Positions 49,821 to 58,918 of a stretch of 64,000 nucleotides of DNA are shown here, piece by piece. How positions within the stretch are numbered: the stretch's first letter is position 1; every line of letters begins with the position of its first letter. Origin of the DNA: Anaerolinea sp. (GTDB taxonomy: Bacteria > Chloroflexota > Dehalococcoidia > Tepidiformales > Tepidiformaceae); the NCBI GenBank assembly GCA_013822275.1, contig PNKC01000001.1, forward strand, positions 62,001 through 126,000, given 5' to 3'. Below the pieces are notes generated by a model that was not told the origin of the DNA, searched no databases, and worked only from the letters and a program-made list of their open reading frames with translations. The translations under genes were made by a program, and so were the position numbers.

Positions 49821-51593
49821 CTAGTTGGTGCGCTCTTCGTGGACGAACTCGATGACGTCGCCTTCGAGGAACTTGTCGTAGCCCCCGACAACGATGCCGC
49901 ACTCGTAGCCGGTTTGGACTTCGCGGACGTCGTCCGCGAAGCGTTTGAGGCCTTCGCAGCGGCCCTTGCCGACTTCCACGCCTTTGCGAAGGATGCGGAC
50001 GGCCGAGCCTCGCTTCAGTGTGCCATCGAGGACGAAGCAGCCGGCGATCCCGCCAAGCCGGCTTGACTTGAAGATCTGGCGGACCTCGGCGTGGCCATCG
50101 ACCACCTGGGCGAAGGTGGGCTCGTACATGCCGGCGAGGGCCTTTTCGATGTCTTCGAGGACCTGGTAGATGATCGAGTAGGTGCGGATTTCAACGCCGG
50201 TGGCGTCCGCCCGTTTGCGGGCCGAGGGGTCCGTCTTTGTGCTGAAGGCGATGATGATGCCGTTCGAAGCCTCGGCGAGCATCACGTCGGAATCGCTGAC
50301 GGGGCCGGTGGCGGCGTGGATGACCTTGACTTTGACCTCGCTGGTGCCCAAGCGTTCGAGCGCACTCTTGACGGCTTCCGCGCTGCCCCGGACATCCGCC
50401 TTGAGGATCAGGATGAGTTCCTTGAGCTTGCCGGCGCTGATTTCGTTGAAGAGCGTGTCCAGGTTGACGTGGGCGTGCTCGGTCTGTTCGGCGGCCTCGC
50501 GTCCGCGGCGGCGGGCCTCCACGATCAGGCGGGCGGCGCGTTCGTCCGTCACGACGCGGACGCGTTCGCCGGCTTCCGGGACTTCTACCAGGCCCATGAC
50601 CACGGCGGGTGCGGCGGGGCCGGCTTCCTTGATGCGCTGGCCCTGGTCGTTGAACATCGCTTTGACCTTGCCGCTGGTTTCGCCGACGACGAGGGCGTCT
50701 CCCTGGCGCAGGGTGCCGTTCTTCACGAGGAGCGTGGCGATGGGGCCGCGGGAAGAGTCAAGCTCGGCTTCGACGACAACCGCGAGGGCGGGCCGGTTCG
50801 GGTTCGCCTTGAATTCCGAGATTTCCGCGACGAGGTTGATGGATTCGAGGAGGTCATCCAGGCCGGTGCCTTTGGTCGCGGAGACGCTGACGGCGACGAC
50901 GTCGCCGCCGTAGTCCTCGACGACCAGGCTGTGCTCCGTGAGCTGCTGCTTCACGCGGTCCGGGTTGGCGCCGGGCAGGTCGCTTTTGTTGATGGCGACG
51001 ATGATGGGGACGCCGGCCGCCTTTGCGTGGTTGATGGCCTCGATTGTCTGGGGCATGACGCCGTCGTCGGCTGCGACCACGAGGACGGCGATGTCCGTCA
51101 CCTGGGCGCCGCGGGCGCGCATCGCGGTGAAGGCGGCGTGGCCGGGGGTGTCGATGAAGGTGATCGTTTTGCCGTCACGCTCAACCTGGTAGGCGCCGAT
51201 GTGCTGGGTGATCCCGCCCGCTTCGCCGGCGGCGACTTTGGTCTTGCGGATCGCGTCCAGCAGGCTCGTCTTGCCGTGGTCCACGTGTCCGAGGATGGTG
51301 ACGACAGGAGGACGTGGCAGAAGCGATGCGGGGTCGTCCGGTTCTTCCTCTTCCTCGACGACCTCCGGGAGCGCGGTGACCTGGGCGGCAGCCAGCTCTT
51401 CGGGTTCGAAGCCGAGGTCCACGGCGACGATGGCGGCTGTTTCGTAGTCAATGGTCTGGTTAATGGAGGCCATGACGCCGTTGGTCATGAGGCGCTTGAT
51501 GACTTCGACAGGAGTGACGCGGAGGAGGTCTCCGAGTTCCTTTACGGTGAGTGCGGCGGGGATTTCGACCGCGGTGGTTGGGTTTGCCGTCAT
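49821..51593 (-). CDS. infB: Translation initiation factor IF-2
   Basis: 590 residues, short because the long variable N-terminus of enteric IF2 is missing. An IF2-N domain ([14 protein letters not shown]) leads to the GTPase domain with GHVDHGKTS (102-109), DTPGHAAF and NKSD, then beta barrels and the C-terminal domain binding fMet-tRNA. It places initiator tRNA on the ribosome. The ATG overlaps the ylxR stop by four bases. Confidence 0.96.
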   Translation of the reverse strand: MTANPTTAVEIPAALTVKELGDLLRVTPVEVIKRLMTNGVMASINQTIDYETAAIVAVDLGFEPEELAAAQVTALPEVVEEEEEPDDPASLLPRPPVVTILGHVDHGKTSLLDAIRKTKVAAGEAGGITQHIGAYQVERDGKTITFIDTPGHAAFTAMRARGAQVTDIAVLVVAADDGVMPQTIEAINHAKAAGVPIIVAINKSDLPGANPDRVKQQLTEHSLVVEDYGGDVVAVSVSATKGTGLDDLLESINLVAEISEFKANPNRPALAVVVEAELDSSRGPIATLLVKNGTLRQGDALVVGETSGKVKAMFNDQGQRIKEAGPAAPAVVMGLVEVPEAGERVRVVTDERAARLIVEARRRGREAAEQTEHAHVNLDTLFNEISAGKLKELILILKADVRGSAEAVKSALERLGTSEVKVKVIHAATGPVSDSDVMLAEASNGIIIAFSTKTDPSARKRADATGVEIRTYSIIYQVLEDIEKALAGMYEPTFAQVVDGHAEVRQIFKSSRLGGIAGCFVLDGTLKRGSAVRILRKGVEVGKGRCEGLKRFADDVREVQTGYECGIVVGGYDKFLEGDVIEFVHEERTN

Positions 51594-51898
51594 ACTGAGT
51601 CGCTTTCTTCTGCCGGCAACCCCATGCCAAAGGCGCGCAGGGCCTCGACATCGTCCAGAGCCGGGGAAACTTTGAGTGCGTTTCTTATGGTAGCGCCTTT
51701 GAGGGCTTTTACCCAACAGGAACGCACGGGATGGAGATAGGCGCCGCGCCCGTTCGCCTTTCCCGTGGGATCGACGACGACGCGCTGGTCCGGGGTGCGG
51801 ACGATGCGGATCAGGGCGCGTTTGCCCTGGACCTGGCGGCAGGCGATGCACGAGCGCTGGGGCACGTGCCGGGTTGGCTGTTTTGGGGTGCCGGCCAT
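51590..51898 (-). CDS. ylxR: YlxR family (DUF448) RNA-binding protein
   Basis: 102 residues. The family motif RSCIACRQVQGKRALIRIV is at the N-terminus and GKANGRGAYLHP follows. YlxR proteins sit between nusA and infB in many bacteria and act as regulators binding nucleic acid or RNase P. The overlap ATGA with infB and 12-bp spacing to nusA show one operon. Confidence 0.93.
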   Translation of the reverse strand: MAGTPKQPTRHVPQRSCIACRQVQGKRALIRIVRTPDQRVVVDPTGKANGRGAYLHPVRSCWVKALKGATIRNALKVSPALDDVEALRAFGMGLPAEESDSV

Positions 51899-51910
51899 GG
51901 GCCGCCCGCC

Positions 51911-53434
51911 TTAATGGATACGACCGGAGTAGTCGATCTCTTCGAGGTCTTCTTCGGTCTCTTCGATGAAGCGTGGGGCGCGCTTCGGCTTCGCTTTGGC
52001 AGCCGCCTTTTGGGCTGTTTCCTCCGCTTCCTTGCGGAGCAGGTCTTCGCCGAAACGGATGGCAGTGGGCTTGGATTCGGGCACGATGGCTGCGGGCACT
52101 TCGTACTCCTCGTCGTCTTCCCGTTCTTCGCCGTAGTCCTCGGATTCGCGCTCGTCGCGGTCCGGGACGGGCATCCGCGCGACCGCGGTGGCGAAGGCGA
52201 CCTCCTCCTCCTCCTGAGCTGCTGGGGCCTCGGCTGCCGCGGCGACCGGGATCGCGGGAGCGGGGGGAGCGGGGGGAGGGGCGACGAATGGTTCGGCACT
52301 GGCGGCGGCGGCCACTTCTTCGGCCTCTTCGATGATGTCGATGTCGGGCGTTTCACCGGCGGCGTATGGTTCGAACGAGACGGGAGTCTCGGCGCGTTCG
52401 GCGGCGGCCTGGCTGTGGATGTCGATTCGCCAGCCGGTGAGCTTCGCAGCGAGGCGGGCGTTCTGGCCCTCTTTGCCGATGGCGAGGGAGAGCATGCGGT
52501 CCGGGACGATGACGGTCGCGCGGTGCTCGCCGGGGTCGATGCTGACTTCTATGACCTGGGCCGGGCTGAGGGCGTTGGAAACGAAGTTGGCCGGGTCCGG
52601 GTCCCACTTGATCACGTCGATGCGTTCGCCGCTGAGTTCGTTGACGATGTTCTGGATGCGGCTGCCGCGCATGCCGACGCAAGCGCCGATGGGGTCGATG
52701 TTCGGGTTGCGCGAGTAGACGGCGACTTTGCTCCGGTGACCACCTTCGCGGGCGATGCTTTTAATCTCCACGGAGCCGGCGGAGATCTCCGGGACTTCCA
52801 TTTCGAAGAGGCGCCGGAGGAGGCTGCGGTGGCCGCGGGAGACGACAATCTGCGGGCCCTTGACGGCCTTGAGCACTTCCAGGATGAGGACTTTCGCGCG
52901 CTGGCCGGGGCGCAAGTGTTCGTTGCGCACCTGTTCGCTGTAGGGCAGCACCGCTTCCGTCCCCTTGGTCAGTTCGATAATCGCCTGCCGCGGCTCCACT
53001 CGCTGGACGGTGCCGACAATGATCTCGCCTTCCTTGCCGGCGTACTCATCGAAGACGGCGTCACGCTCGGCTTCGCGGAGGCGCTGAAGGACGACCTGCT
53101 TGGCGGTTTGGGCGGCGATGCGGCCGGCGTTGTCCGGGATCTTGATCTCGAAGTCGAGGACGTCGCCCTCGCTGGCGTCGCGCTTGTACTTCTTGGCGTC
53201 CTCGATTGAAATCTCGACGTTCGGCTCGAGGACGTCCTCGACGACGGACTTTTGCATGTAGGCGTGGATGTCGCCGGTCTCGTGGTCGATCTTGGCGTAG
53301 ATGTTGGGGGCGTTTTCGCCCTCCCGGCGGTAGGCCGAGGTGAGAGCAGCTTCAACCGCTTCGAAGACGACCTCTTTGGGGAGGTTCTTCTCCGCGGCCA
53401 GTTGACCGAGCGCGAGCAGGAATTCGTTTTTCAT
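51911..53434 (-). CDS. nusA: Transcription termination/antitermination protein NusA
   Basis: 507 residues. N-terminal RNA-polymerase-binding domain ([17 protein letters not shown]), S1 domain with [12 protein letters not shown], two KH domains ([37 protein letters not shown]), then an acidic, Ala/Pro-rich C-terminal tail of about 170 residues unlike the repeats of E. coli NusA. It modulates pausing and termination. An ATG at 53434 with GAGG five bases upstream is chosen. Its leader holds an intrinsic terminator, so expression may be autoregulated by attenuation. Confidence 0.95.
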   Translation of the reverse strand: MKNEFLLALGQLAAEKNLPKEVVFEAVEAALTSAYRREGENAPNIYAKIDHETGDIHAYMQKSVVEDVLEPNVEISIEDAKKYKRDASEGDVLDFEIKIPDNAGRIAAQTAKQVVLQRLREAERDAVFDEYAGKEGEIIVGTVQRVEPRQAIIELTKGTEAVLPYSEQVRNEHLRPGQRAKVLILEVLKAVKGPQIVVSRGHRSLLRRLFEMEVPEISAGSVEIKSIAREGGHRSKVAVYSRNPNIDPIGACVGMRGSRIQNIVNELSGERIDVIKWDPDPANFVSNALSPAQVIEVSIDPGEHRATVIVPDRMLSLAIGKEGQNARLAAKLTGWRIDIHSQAAAERAETPVSFEPYAAGETPDIDIIEEAEEVAAAASAEPFVAPPPAPPAPAIPVAAAAEAPAAQEEEEVAFATAVARMPVPDRDERESEDYGEEREDDEEYEVPAAIVPESKPTAIRFGEDLLRKEAEETAQKAAAKAKPKRAPRFIEETEEDLEEIDYSGRIH

Positions 53435-53443
53435 ACGCCTCAA

Positions 53444-53487
53444 CAAAAAAGTGGACCCGAGGGCCCACTTCGCTTCACAAGGAAGTG
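53444..53487 (-). promoter_or_regulatory. Attenuator in the nusA leader
   Basis: Minus strand, 5' to 3': CACTTC (53487-53482) can pair with GAAGTG (53471-53466), and the second arm overlaps the 5' arm of a 9-bp terminator stem (53469-53450) followed by six T. The two structures exclude each other. The terminator stands ten bases before the nusA ATG, downstream of an extended -10 promoter. Confidence 0.6.
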
Positions 53488-53500
53488 CTGTGTTGCACCC

Positions 53501-53509
53501 AGTATAGCA
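53501..53509 (-). promoter_or_regulatory. Extended -10 promoter of the nusA operon
   Basis: TGCTATACT read on the minus strand (TGn plus TATACT). Transcription would start near 53494, 60 bases before the nusA ATG and upstream of the attenuator. The -35 region is poor, as expected for an extended -10 promoter. Confidence 0.5.
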
Positions 53510-53557
53510 CCGGGCACAAGTAGGTGGAGGCTTTTCGACGGAAACTTGGCGAAAAGC

Positions 53558-55243
53558 CTATCCGCGGACGCGGGTGACGACCTCGCCGGCCGCCACAATC
53601 TCTGTTTCACCGGTGCGGCGGTTGCGAAGCTCGAGGCCTCCCCTGTCCAGCGCCCGCGGGCTGACGGTGACGCGGTAGGGGATGCCGAGCAAGTCCGCAT
53701 CCTTGAACTTGATGCCCGCGGACTCGTCGCGGTCATCGATCAGGACGGAGAGGCCGGCTTCCGCGAGCGACAGTTCAAGGGCGGCGACGGCGTCCAGGAC
53801 GGCCGCCTGGTCCAGATTCAGCGCGACGACGTGGACATCGTAAGGGGCGACGGACGCGGGCCAGATGATGCCGTTGCTGTCGTGGTTCGCTTCGATGATC
53901 GCGGCGAGCATTCGCTCCACACCGATGCCGTAGCTGCCCATGACAACCGGGCGGCGTTCGCCCGCCTCATCGAGATAGTAGACGCCGATCGGTTCCGAAT
54001 AGATGGTGCCGAGCTTGAAGACGTGGCCCATCTCCATGCCGTGCCGCGTTTCCAGGGCGGTGCCGCAGGTAGCGCAGGCGTCGCCGCGGCGGGCGAGGGC
54101 GATGTCGGCAACGACGTCCGCCTTCCAGTCGCGGCCGTGGTTCGTGTTGAGGAGGTGAAATCCATCTTCGTTGGCGCCCGCGACCAGGTTTGTCGCCTCG
54201 ACGGCGCTGGGGTCGGCGACGATCAGCATGCCGCTCAAGCCGACCGCGGAGGCTGAACCGGCGACGAGGCCGGCGGCGCGGACGGCCGCTTCGTCCAGCG
54301 GGTCCAGGTCGCGGGCCTTGAGCGTGTTCTTGAGCTTGATCTCGTTCACGTCCAGGTCCCCGCGGATGCAGACGAAGACGGGCTTGCCATCGGCCCGATA
54401 GAACACGGCCTTGTTGGTCTGGCGCGGCTCGACCTTGAGGAAGGCGGCGAGGTCCGGGATCGTCTTGATGCCGGGGGTGGCGACCTTTTCCATGGCAGCC
54501 GGGACGGCTTCCAGCGCGGGCGGCCTGCGGAAGTCGGCCTTCTCGCCGTTGGCGGCATACCCGCAGCCCGGGCAGAGGAGCACTTCGTCCTCGCCGTCTT
54601 CGGTGAGAAAGATGAACTCCTGGCTGTCCTTGCCGCCAATGGCGCCGGAATCGGCGGCGACGGGGATTACGGGTAGGCCCGCCCGCTCGAAGATGCGCTG
54701 GTAGGCAGCGAAGGCGGCGTCGTAGGATGCGTCGAGGGTGTCCCAGCCGGTATCGAAGCTGTAGGCATCCTTCATGGTGAATTCGCGGAGGCGCACCAGG
54801 CCGCCGCGAGGACGTGGTTCGTCGCGGAACTTCGTCTGGATCTGGTAGAGGGTCACCGGCAGGTCGCGGTAGCTCTGGATCGCCCGTGCGGCGAGAAACG
54901 CCATCACTTCTTCGTGGGTTGGGCCGAGGACGAAGCCGCGCTCCTTACGGTCGGCGAGGCGAAAGAGGGTCTGTCCCATGGCCTCGGCGCGGCCGGTCTG
55001 TTCCCAGGTCTCGATGGGATGGAGCGCCGGGAGGTGGACTTCCTGGGCGCCGCTGCGGTCCATCTCTTCGCGGATGATGGCTTCGATTCTGCGGATGACA
55101 CGCCAGCCGACCGGGGTGAAGCAGTAGAGGCCGGCCGCCAGCGGGGCGGCGAGGCCGGCACGGAGGATCAGCTTGTGGCTCGCGAGTTCGGCTTCGGATG
55201 GGGCTTCGCGCAGGGTCTTCAGGAGCAGCTTGCTCATCCGCAT
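53558..55243 (-). CDS. proS: Prolyl-tRNA synthetase (bacterial type)
   Basis: 561 residues. Class II motifs are present: GLYCFTPVGWRVIRRIEAII, FRDEPRPRGGLVRLREFTMKDAY (motif 2 region) and GSYGIGVERMLAAI (motif 3). A central insertion of about 180 residues with GKPVFVCIRGDLDVNEIK matches the Ala-tRNA(Pro) editing domain. The C-terminal anticodon-binding domain ends RRTGE. The ATG at 55243 has GAGGAT upstream; an internal ATG two codons later is possible. It follows dtd by 58 bp. Confidence 0.95.
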   Translation of the reverse strand: MRMSKLLLKTLREAPSEAELASHKLILRAGLAAPLAAGLYCFTPVGWRVIRRIEAIIREEMDRSGAQEVHLPALHPIETWEQTGRAEAMGQTLFRLADRKERGFVLGPTHEEVMAFLAARAIQSYRDLPVTLYQIQTKFRDEPRPRGGLVRLREFTMKDAYSFDTGWDTLDASYDAAFAAYQRIFERAGLPVIPVAADSGAIGGKDSQEFIFLTEDGEDEVLLCPGCGYAANGEKADFRRPPALEAVPAAMEKVATPGIKTIPDLAAFLKVEPRQTNKAVFYRADGKPVFVCIRGDLDVNEIKLKNTLKARDLDPLDEAAVRAAGLVAGSASAVGLSGMLIVADPSAVEATNLVAGANEDGFHLLNTNHGRDWKADVVADIALARRGDACATCGTALETRHGMEMGHVFKLGTIYSEPIGVYYLDEAGERRPVVMGSYGIGVERMLAAIIEANHDSNGIIWPASVAPYDVHVVALNLDQAAVLDAVAALELSLAEAGLSVLIDDRDESAGIKFKDADLLGIPYRVTVSPRALDRGGLELRNRRTGETEIVAAGEVVTRVRG

Positions 55244-55301
55244 GGGCGGGTATCCTCGTTCGGGTGGTGAGTTGAACGGTGCGGCGGGTTGAAGGTTCCG
55301 G

Positions 55302-55766
55302 TCAAGAGCGCTGGGGCGCTTCGAGCGCGTCGGAGTCAAGGATGAGCGTGACTGGCCCGTCGTTCACAAGGTGGACTGCCATGTGGGCGCCGAAGCGGCC
55401 GCGTTCGCAGCGGATTCCTTCAGCTTCGATGGCCGCGCAGAACGCTTCGTAGAGCGGCCCTGCCAACTGGGGCCGGGCGGCTGCATCGAAGGAGGGACGG
55501 CGGCCCTTGCGGATGTCGCCGTAAAGCGTGAACTGGCTGACGCAGAGGACGGCGCCGCCTGTGTCCTTGAGGCCGAGGTTCATGCGTCCTTCGGTGTCTT
55601 CGAAGATACGCAGGCCGGCGACTTTCACCGCCATCTTGACTGCGACGGCCGGGGTATCGGTTGGGCTGACGCCCAGGAGGACGAGGAAGCCGCGAGCAAT
55701 CTCGCCGATGGTTTCACCGTTGACGGCGACGCGCGCTTCTGTCACGCGCTGGATGACGGCGCGCAG
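55302..55766 (-). CDS. dtd: D-aminoacyl-tRNA deacylase
   Basis: 154 residues. [17 protein letters not shown] opens the fold; [20 protein letters not shown] carries the catalytic-site SQFTL and [11 protein letters not shown] the Gly-cisPro motif NxGPVT. It frees tRNAs wrongly loaded with D-amino acids. At the conserved N-terminus no ATG, GTG or TTG exists; a CTG at 55766, one base after the upstream stop and with GAGG ten bases before it, is the likely start. Other starts give 27 extra or missing residues. It may form one unit with proS. Confidence 0.88.
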   Translation of the reverse strand: MRAVIQRVTEARVAVNGETIGEIARGFLVLLGVSPTDTPAVAVKMAVKVAGLRIFEDTEGRMNLGLKDTGGAVLCVSQFTLYGDIRKGRRPSFDAAARPQLAGPLYEAFCAAIEAEGIRCERGRFGAHMAVHLVNDGPVTLILDSDALEAPQRS

Positions 55767-55767
55767 G

Positions 55768-56361
55768 CTACCAGGCCTCGCGAGGGAGTGGGACCGAGAG
55801 CCGCACGAGGTGTTTGACTTCTTCGCGGAACTCCGGCCGGGCGGCAACTTCGGCGAATCGCGGTCCGTGGTCGATCTGGGCGGCCTGGACGAAGCCGATC
55901 ATGAGCATCATGAAGGCGTCAACGCGGACGGTGGCCTCTTCTTTGTCGAAGACGGTCTCAAAGTAAGGCAGCAGTGCCTGGCGCCAGGCAGCGCGGCTGG
56001 ATTCGCGGAGTGCGTGGGCGGTCTGGTCGCCACTGAGTATGCTGCGGATCAGGATGCGCATGAGGGAATCGTTGCCTACCATCCCGTCGATCATCGTATC
56101 CACGAGCGCGGCCAAGGCCTCGTGGGTCAGCTTCCGTCCCGGGACGTAGCGATTTGCCAGGGCGGGGAACGGCGGTGAGACCCACAGGGCGGTGAGGATG
56201 GCGCGCTTGGTCTTGAAGTGGTAGTAGAGCGCGGGGTCGCTAATTCCGCAGCGTTCGGCGATCGCGCGGACCGTCGTGCGGTCGAAACCGTCGCGGCCGA
56301 AGAGTTCCATGGCGACTTCGAGGATGCGCGCTTGCGTCTGGTCGCCGGTCCGTTCTGGCAC
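55768..56361 (-). CDS. TetR/AcrR family transcription regulator
   Basis: 197 residues. Helix-turn-helix from [19 protein letters not shown] to [19 protein letters not shown], followed by a helical ligand domain. Target and ligand unknown. A GTG start. It is the second of two tandem TetR genes, five bases after the first, and ends one base before the dtd start, so dtd may be co-translated. Confidence 0.9.
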   Translation of the reverse strand: MPERTGDQTQARILEVAMELFGRDGFDRTTVRAIAERCGISDPALYYHFKTKRAILTALWVSPPFPALANRYVPGRKLTHEALAALVDTMIDGMVGNDSLMRILIRSILSGDQTAHALRESSRAAWRQALLPYFETVFDKEEATVRVDAFMMLMIGFVQAAQIDHGPRFAEVAARPEFREEVKHLVRLSVPLPREAW

Positions 56362-56366
56362 GGGGT

Positions 56367-56960
56367 TTAGCCCAGCTCAGCGGGGTCTGGCAGGCAGGCG
56401 GAGAGGACGTTTCGCAGCCGGCGCTGGAAGTGATCCTGGGCGACCACCTCTTCGAAGTTGGCGCCGAAGCTGAGGATGGCGTCCCAGAACACGCCGGTCA
56501 AGGTGTAGGTGACGATCGACTCGATAGCGTTGGCAGCCTCGCCGTAGTGCTGGCGGAAGAACGGGCCGGCGAAGGCGCGGAAGGTCTGTTCGACGTCCTG
56601 GCGGAAGGAGATTGCCGCGGGCTCTCCGCTGACCTGTTCACGCAAGGCGAGGCGGACGAGGTCGCCGTTTTCCGCGTAACGGAAGAAAAAGGCGAGGATA
56701 CTCTCCATCCCCTCTTCGAGCGTGCCAGCCGGTGGTGGCAGGTCGCGGACATCGGCCTCCCGCAGGAGGGCGTCGTGGAGATCGCGCTTCGTGGGGAAGT
56801 AGTAGTAGAGGGCGGGGTCGGTCAGGCCGACGCGCCGTGCGATCATCCTCGTCGAAGCCCCGACGTAGCCGTTGTCCGCGAACAGCTCTCGCGCGGCTGC
56901 GAGGATCCGATCTCTCGTGTCTCCGCGCTCGCGACGATTGACTCGAGCTTGTTGAACCAC
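56367..56960 (-). CDS. TetR/AcrR family transcription regulator
   Basis: 197 residues. Helix-turn-helix: RDRILAAARELFADNGYVG to ARRVGLTDPALYYYFPTK; then a ligand domain. It is a distant paralogue of the next gene. TATACT lies six bases before the GTG start, indicating a leaderless message and an own promoter. Possible targets include the palindrome at 12.9 kb, but this is speculation. Confidence 0.9.
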   Translation of the reverse strand: MVQQARVNRRERGDTRDRILAAARELFADNGYVGASTRMIARRVGLTDPALYYYFPTKRDLHDALLREADVRDLPPPAGTLEEGMESILAFFFRYAENGDLVRLALREQVSGEPAAISFRQDVEQTFRAFAGPFFRQHYGEAANAIESIVTYTLTGVFWDAILSFGANFEEVVAQDHFQRRLRNVLSACLPDPAELG

Positions 56961-56966
56961 GCCGCA

Positions 56967-56972
56967 AGTATA
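56967..56972 (-). promoter_or_regulatory. -10 hexamer for a leaderless tetR mRNA
   Basis: TATACT, exactly six bases before the GTG start at 56960. Confidence 0.5.
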
Positions 56973-57046
56973 GGCAGCATCCGGTGCGGGCGATAGCGAT
57001 AGCCAGACCGGCTGCCCCCGTGGCTCAGAGCAGGCAGAGGACGGGG

Positions 57047-57358
57047 TTAGGACGCGGCGGCTTCGGAACTCGCCGGGCTGGCGGTTTCAGCCGGCGCGGA
57101 CGCGGTCCTGGACCCGGCACTGGGCTCGGTGGACTCAGTCCCCGCCGCGGGTTTGTTGTCGCTTACGGCCGAACTCTTGCTCTTGCTGTCGGTGGCGTAA
57201 AAGCCGCTGCCCTTGAAATGGACTTTGGGCGCGTGCAGGATGCGCTTGGCGACGCCCTTGCCGCACTCTTCACAGGTGTGCGTGGTTTCGGCGGAGAAGC
57301 CCTGGCGCAGTTCGTAGGTCGATTTGCACTTCGGGCAATGGTATTCGTAGGTCGGCAA
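57047..57358 (-). CDS. FmdB family zinc-ribbon protein, CIRCE-controlled
   Basis: 103 residues. PTYEYHCPKCKSTYEL and THTCEECGKG give two CxxC pairs (Cys8, 11, 29, 32), the FmdB/CxxC_CXXC_SSSS zinc ribbon; HFKGSGFYATD ends the domain. The C-terminal 45 residues are Ser/Ala-rich and disordered. FmdB was first named as a possible regulator of formamide/formate use; most homologues have no known role. The start is TTG at 57358 after GAGG. A perfect CIRCE element upstream puts it under HrcA heat-shock control. Confidence 0.85.
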   Translation of the reverse strand: MPTYEYHCPKCKSTYELRQGFSAETTHTCEECGKGVAKRILHAPKVHFKGSGFYATDSKSKSSAVSDNKPAAGTESTEPSAGSRTASAPAETASPASSEAAAS

Positions 57359-57399
57359 AGGTCACCTCTGCGGGCGGGGGACGCCAGGACGCACGTTCG

Positions 57400-57429
57400 A
57401 TTCTGAAAGACTTAGCACTCACGTGTCAA
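57400..57429 (-). promoter_or_regulatory. Promoter of the FmdB-type gene
   Basis: Minus strand: TTGACA (57429-57424), 18-bp spacer, CAGAAT (57405-57400). The -35 box lies in the spacer of the CIRCE element. Confidence 0.65.
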
Positions 57430-57438
57430 GAGTGCTAA
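57412..57438. promoter_or_regulatory. CIRCE element (HrcA operator)
   Basis: TTAGCACTC-N9-GAGTGCTAA, identical to the CIRCE consensus. It covers the -35 box of the FmdB-type gene, 54 bases before its start, and lies ten bases beyond the lipoprotein gene stop. HrcA bound here would block RNA polymerase. No groES/groEL, dnaK or hrcA gene is in the window. Confidence 0.92.
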
Positions 57439-57447
57439 GACCGCAGC

Positions 57448-57993
57448 CTACGGGGCGCGGACCTCGACCCGGGCGCTTGCGACGGCGCCGTAGGTCCCCG
57501 CCGGCGATGCGAAACCCCAGGCGAGTTCCCACGTCCCCGGGGGCGCGGCCCGCGGGACCCGGAGTTCCATCGCGAAGCGCGCGGCGCCCCCGGGCGGGAT
57601 TGGGAGCGCCGGGGCGCAGTTCAGCGTGAGGGGTTCCCCGGCAATGCTGATCGGTTCGGCGCCAGGCGAGCGCAGCCAGGCGACGTAGACGGGGCAATCG
57701 GACGGACGGTACGGATTGTCGCCAGAATTGGTGAGCATCACTTCGTAAACCAGGTCGTCCCCGGCCGGGACGCTCGCCGGGGCGATTAGTGAAGGGAGAA
57801 GAGTGGGCGGGGCCGCCGGGACGGGACGCCCCGGCAGCGGGATATCCGCCCAGGGGACGAGGCCACCGGCGGGGATCGTGGCGGCGGAAGCGGGTTCGGC
57901 GGATGGCGCTTGAGGTGCTTGCTCGCGGGCGCCGCATGCGGCGGAAAGGGAGCCAGCCACCGCGACTGCAAACACTAATAGACGGATCCTCAT
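57448..57993 (-). CDS. Secreted lipoprotein, unknown function
   Basis: 181 residues. A signal peptide (RLLVFAVAVAGSLSAAC) ends in a lipobox LSAAC; the mature part begins with a Pro/Ala-rich linker, then a beta-sandwich-like domain with VYEVMLTNSGDNPYR, a Cys pair (DCP and LNCAP) and a C-terminal VEVRAP strand. It resembles extracellular intermolecular protein-binding domains, but no family is recognised. An ATG at 57993 gives the signal peptide; GGAGG is close before it. Confidence 0.72.
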   Translation of the reverse strand: MRIRLLVFAVAVAGSLSAACGAREQAPQAPSAEPASAATIPAGGLVPWADIPLPGRPVPAAPPTLLPSLIAPASVPAGDDLVYEVMLTNSGDNPYRPSDCPVYVAWLRSPGAEPISIAGEPLTLNCAPALPIPPGGAARFAMELRVPRAAPPGTWELAWGFASPAGTYGAVASARVEVRAP

Positions 57994-58060
57994 CGCCTCC
58001 GCAGTGTTGCACCGCCATCGCGTTCGAACCATCGTCCGGCGGGGAGCGGCGGCTCCCGTT

Positions 58061-58918
58061 TCAGCCCACTTCGGCCTTGTAGCGGCGGATGGCTTCGATG
58101 TGGTCCGCGGGCGAATCGAGGCCGGCGTTCATGGTCCTTACGCAGATGTAGTTGGCGCCCAGTTGCCGCCAGGATTCCGCATGTGCAGCCCACTTTTCGG
58201 GGCCCGCGGCCAGCGCGACCTGCGCTTCGATGCCGAAGCCGGAGCGGTCGCGGCCGTTTTCGGCAAGGTACTGGTCCAGGCGTTCGAGGGCCGCCTTGCC
58301 GGCGTCGTTGGGTGCGAACTGGGGAATGATCCCGTCGCCGATGCGGGCCGCGCGCTTCATCACGCGCTCATCGTTGCCGCCGAACCAGATAGGGATGGAA
58401 CGGCCGGGCAGTGGTTTCAGCCCGGCGCGGTCGATCCGGTGCCAGCGGCCGGTGTAGTCCACCAGCGGCTCCGTCCAGAGTTTTCGAAGGAGCTCAACCT
58501 GCTCTTCCTGGCGTTTGCCGCGGTTGTGGAAGTCTTCGTTGAGGGCATCGTATTCAACGTAGTTCCAGCCCGTGCCGATGCCCAGGCGGAGACGCCCTCC
58601 GGAGAGGATGTCGACTTGGGCCGCCTGCTTGGCCACCAGGGCGGTCTGGCGCTGGGGGAGGATGATGATGCCCGTAACCAGGCCGAGGGTGGAGGTCACG
58701 GCGGCCAGGTAGCCGAAGAGCACGAACGGTTCGTGGAAGGGCGTTTCGTGGGTGTAGGGGCCAGTGAGGCGGGGCTCGCGGTCCGGGTGGGCGCCGAGGA
58801 CGTGGTCGTACGCGAGGAGGTGCGAGTAGCCGAGCGCTTCGGCGGCCTGGGCGAAGTCCTTGATCACGGAGGGGTCGCTGCCGATTTCGGACTGAGGGAA
58901 GACGACGCCGATCTGCAT
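58061..58918 (-). CDS. LLM class F420-dependent oxidoreductase
   Basis: 285 residues. QIGVVFPQSEIG, HLLAYDHVLGAH, TGIIILPQRQTALVAKQAA, LRLGIGTGWNYVEYDAL and IPIWFGGNDERVMKRAARI mark it as an F420-linked luciferase-like enzyme of the TIGR03619 type. Substrate unknown. The ATG at 58918 has GGAG ten bases upstream. The closest relative in the window is probably the 6.2-kb LLM gene. Confidence 0.89.
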   Translation of the reverse strand: MQIGVVFPQSEIGSDPSVIKDFAQAAEALGYSHLLAYDHVLGAHPDREPRLTGPYTHETPFHEPFVLFGYLAAVTSTLGLVTGIIILPQRQTALVAKQAAQVDILSGGRLRLGIGTGWNYVEYDALNEDFHNRGKRQEEQVELLRKLWTEPLVDYTGRWHRIDRAGLKPLPGRSIPIWFGGNDERVMKRAARIGDGIIPQFAPNDAGKAALERLDQYLAENGRDRSGFGIEAQVALAAGPEKWAAHAESWRQLGANYICVRTMNAGLDSPADHIEAIRRYKAEVG

